Both the position numbers and the translations under genes were made by a program. A stretch of DNA of 64,000 nucleotides from Halopseudomonas bauzanensis (GTDB lineage Bacteria > Pseudomonadota > Gammaproteobacteria > Pseudomonadales > Pseudomonadaceae): positions 221,028 through 285,027 of the forward strand of contig NZ_FOUA01000001.1 in the NCBI RefSeq assembly GCF_900114735.1, read 5' to 3'. Shown here piece by piece: positions 63,590 through 64,000 of the stretch (the first letter of the stretch is position 1; each line of letters starts with the position of its first letter). The notes under the pieces were generated by a model, which was not told the origin of the DNA, made no database searches, and worked only from the letters and a program-made list of their open reading frames with translations.

Positions 63590-64000
63590 TTACGCTATAG
63601 CGGCCGTCTTCGTCTTCGAGGCGTCAAGCACCGCACGCACCGCACCAACGAGATCGCGTACTTCCTGATCCGTGGTGATGAAGGGCGGGCTGATCTGTAT
63701 GGTATTGCCGCGCAATGGGCGAGTGATGAAGCCCCGCTCGATGATCTGATCGGTCACCAGCTCGGCGCTGACATCGCTGGACAGCTCGATGCCACCGAGA
63801 AACCCGCCGACGCGCGTGCTCGTTACAAACTCATGTGATTCAATCGCCTTGAGCTCTCTGGCAAGCACCTGTTCAAGTTCCGCCGACCGCGCGACGAGAC
63901 CCTCACGCTCCAGAATCTCGAGGTTCTTCAGCGCCAGGGCGGCGGTGACCGGATGCCCAGAGTAGGTGGTGCCGTGGCGATAGATTGGTGAGTTCGCACT
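63590..64000 (-). CDS. Class III aminotransferase, C-terminal part (runs off the window)
   Basis: The frame is open from the window end to its stop at 63590, giving the last 136 residues. SPIYRHGTTYSGHPVTAALAL is the class III motif after the PLP lysine region, followed by ARELKAIESHEFVTSTRVGGFLGGIEL and FITRPLRGNTIQISPPFITTD, as in omega-amino acid:pyruvate and putrescine or taurine aminotransferases. The N-terminal part and the catalytic lysine are outside the window. It lies 24 bp upstream of the aldehyde dehydrogenase gene in the same operon. Confidence 0.88.
   Translation of the reverse strand, partial: SANSPIYRHGTTYSGHPVTAALALKNLEILEREGLVARSAELEQVLARELKAIESHEFVTSTRVGGFLGGIELSSDVSAELVTDQIIERGFITRPLRGNTIQISPPFITTDQEVRDLVGAVRAVLDASKTKTAAIA

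Overview
The window is a high-GC gammaproteobacterial chromosome segment, most probably from the Pseudomonadaceae, possibly the Halopseudomonas / P. pertucinogena lineage (lineage is a low-confidence guess). The evidence is gene order and repeats: metG-rsxABCDGE-nth followed by a PA3496-like acidic gene, argG next to motY, Pseudomonas-type REP sequences, and a Pseudomonas-style pseudaminic acid / WbpL-WbpV polysaccharide cluster. I saw no rRNA, tRNA, CRISPR array or prophage.

1-22 kb is mostly core. It holds an NnrS membrane protein, a lemA/TPM-domain operon, metG, the six-gene Rsx (Rnf-type) electron-transfer complex with nth, and an exported alpha/beta hydrolase translationally coupled to mlaA. 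It continues with a ycgN/glutaredoxin pair, dGTPase, glyoxalase I, argG, motY and an Rpn-like nuclease gene. REP/BIME-like elements lie between these genes, including one that is tandemly triplicated with a 107-bp period.

22.3-26.6 kb is an accessory island. An IS30-family transposase is cut by a complete IS3-family element. Beyond it are an AT-rich gene for a three-helix membrane protein, a strongly folded non-coding stretch, and a DUF6602-type nuclease-like protein.

26.7-46.3 kb (minus strand) is one long polysaccharide biosynthesis locus read from glmS to pglD. GlmS feeds amino sugar. WecB and WecC make UDP-ManNAc and UDP-ManNAcA. PseB, C, F, G, H and I make CMP-pseudaminic acid. A capsule-type putative transferase, a Wzx-like flippase, a Wzy-like polymerase, a heparinase II/III-family protein, a GT4 glycosyltransferase, a WbpV-like reductase, a WbpL-like initiating transferase and a PglD-like acetyltransferase follow. 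An exact ops element (GGCGGTAGCGT) sits just upstream of glmS, and an RfaH-type antiterminator gene lies beside it.

48.8-56.7 kb (plus strand) is the matching export operon: wzb, wzc, a GfcA-like secreted peptide gene with its own promoter and a strong terminator, wza, gfcB, gfcC and gfcD. This is the gene set of group 4 capsule (gfc/yjb) systems. A beta-CASP metallo-beta-lactamase RNase-like gene lies between the two divergent halves.

56.8-64 kb holds a VanZ-like protein and then a catabolic module: an SDR oxidoreductase, a FadR-type GntR regulator, a DctPQM TRAP transporter, an aldehyde dehydrogenase and a class III aminotransferase cut by the window edge. Together these suggest uptake, transamination and oxidation of an amine or omega-amino acid. 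The substrate cannot be read from the sequence.
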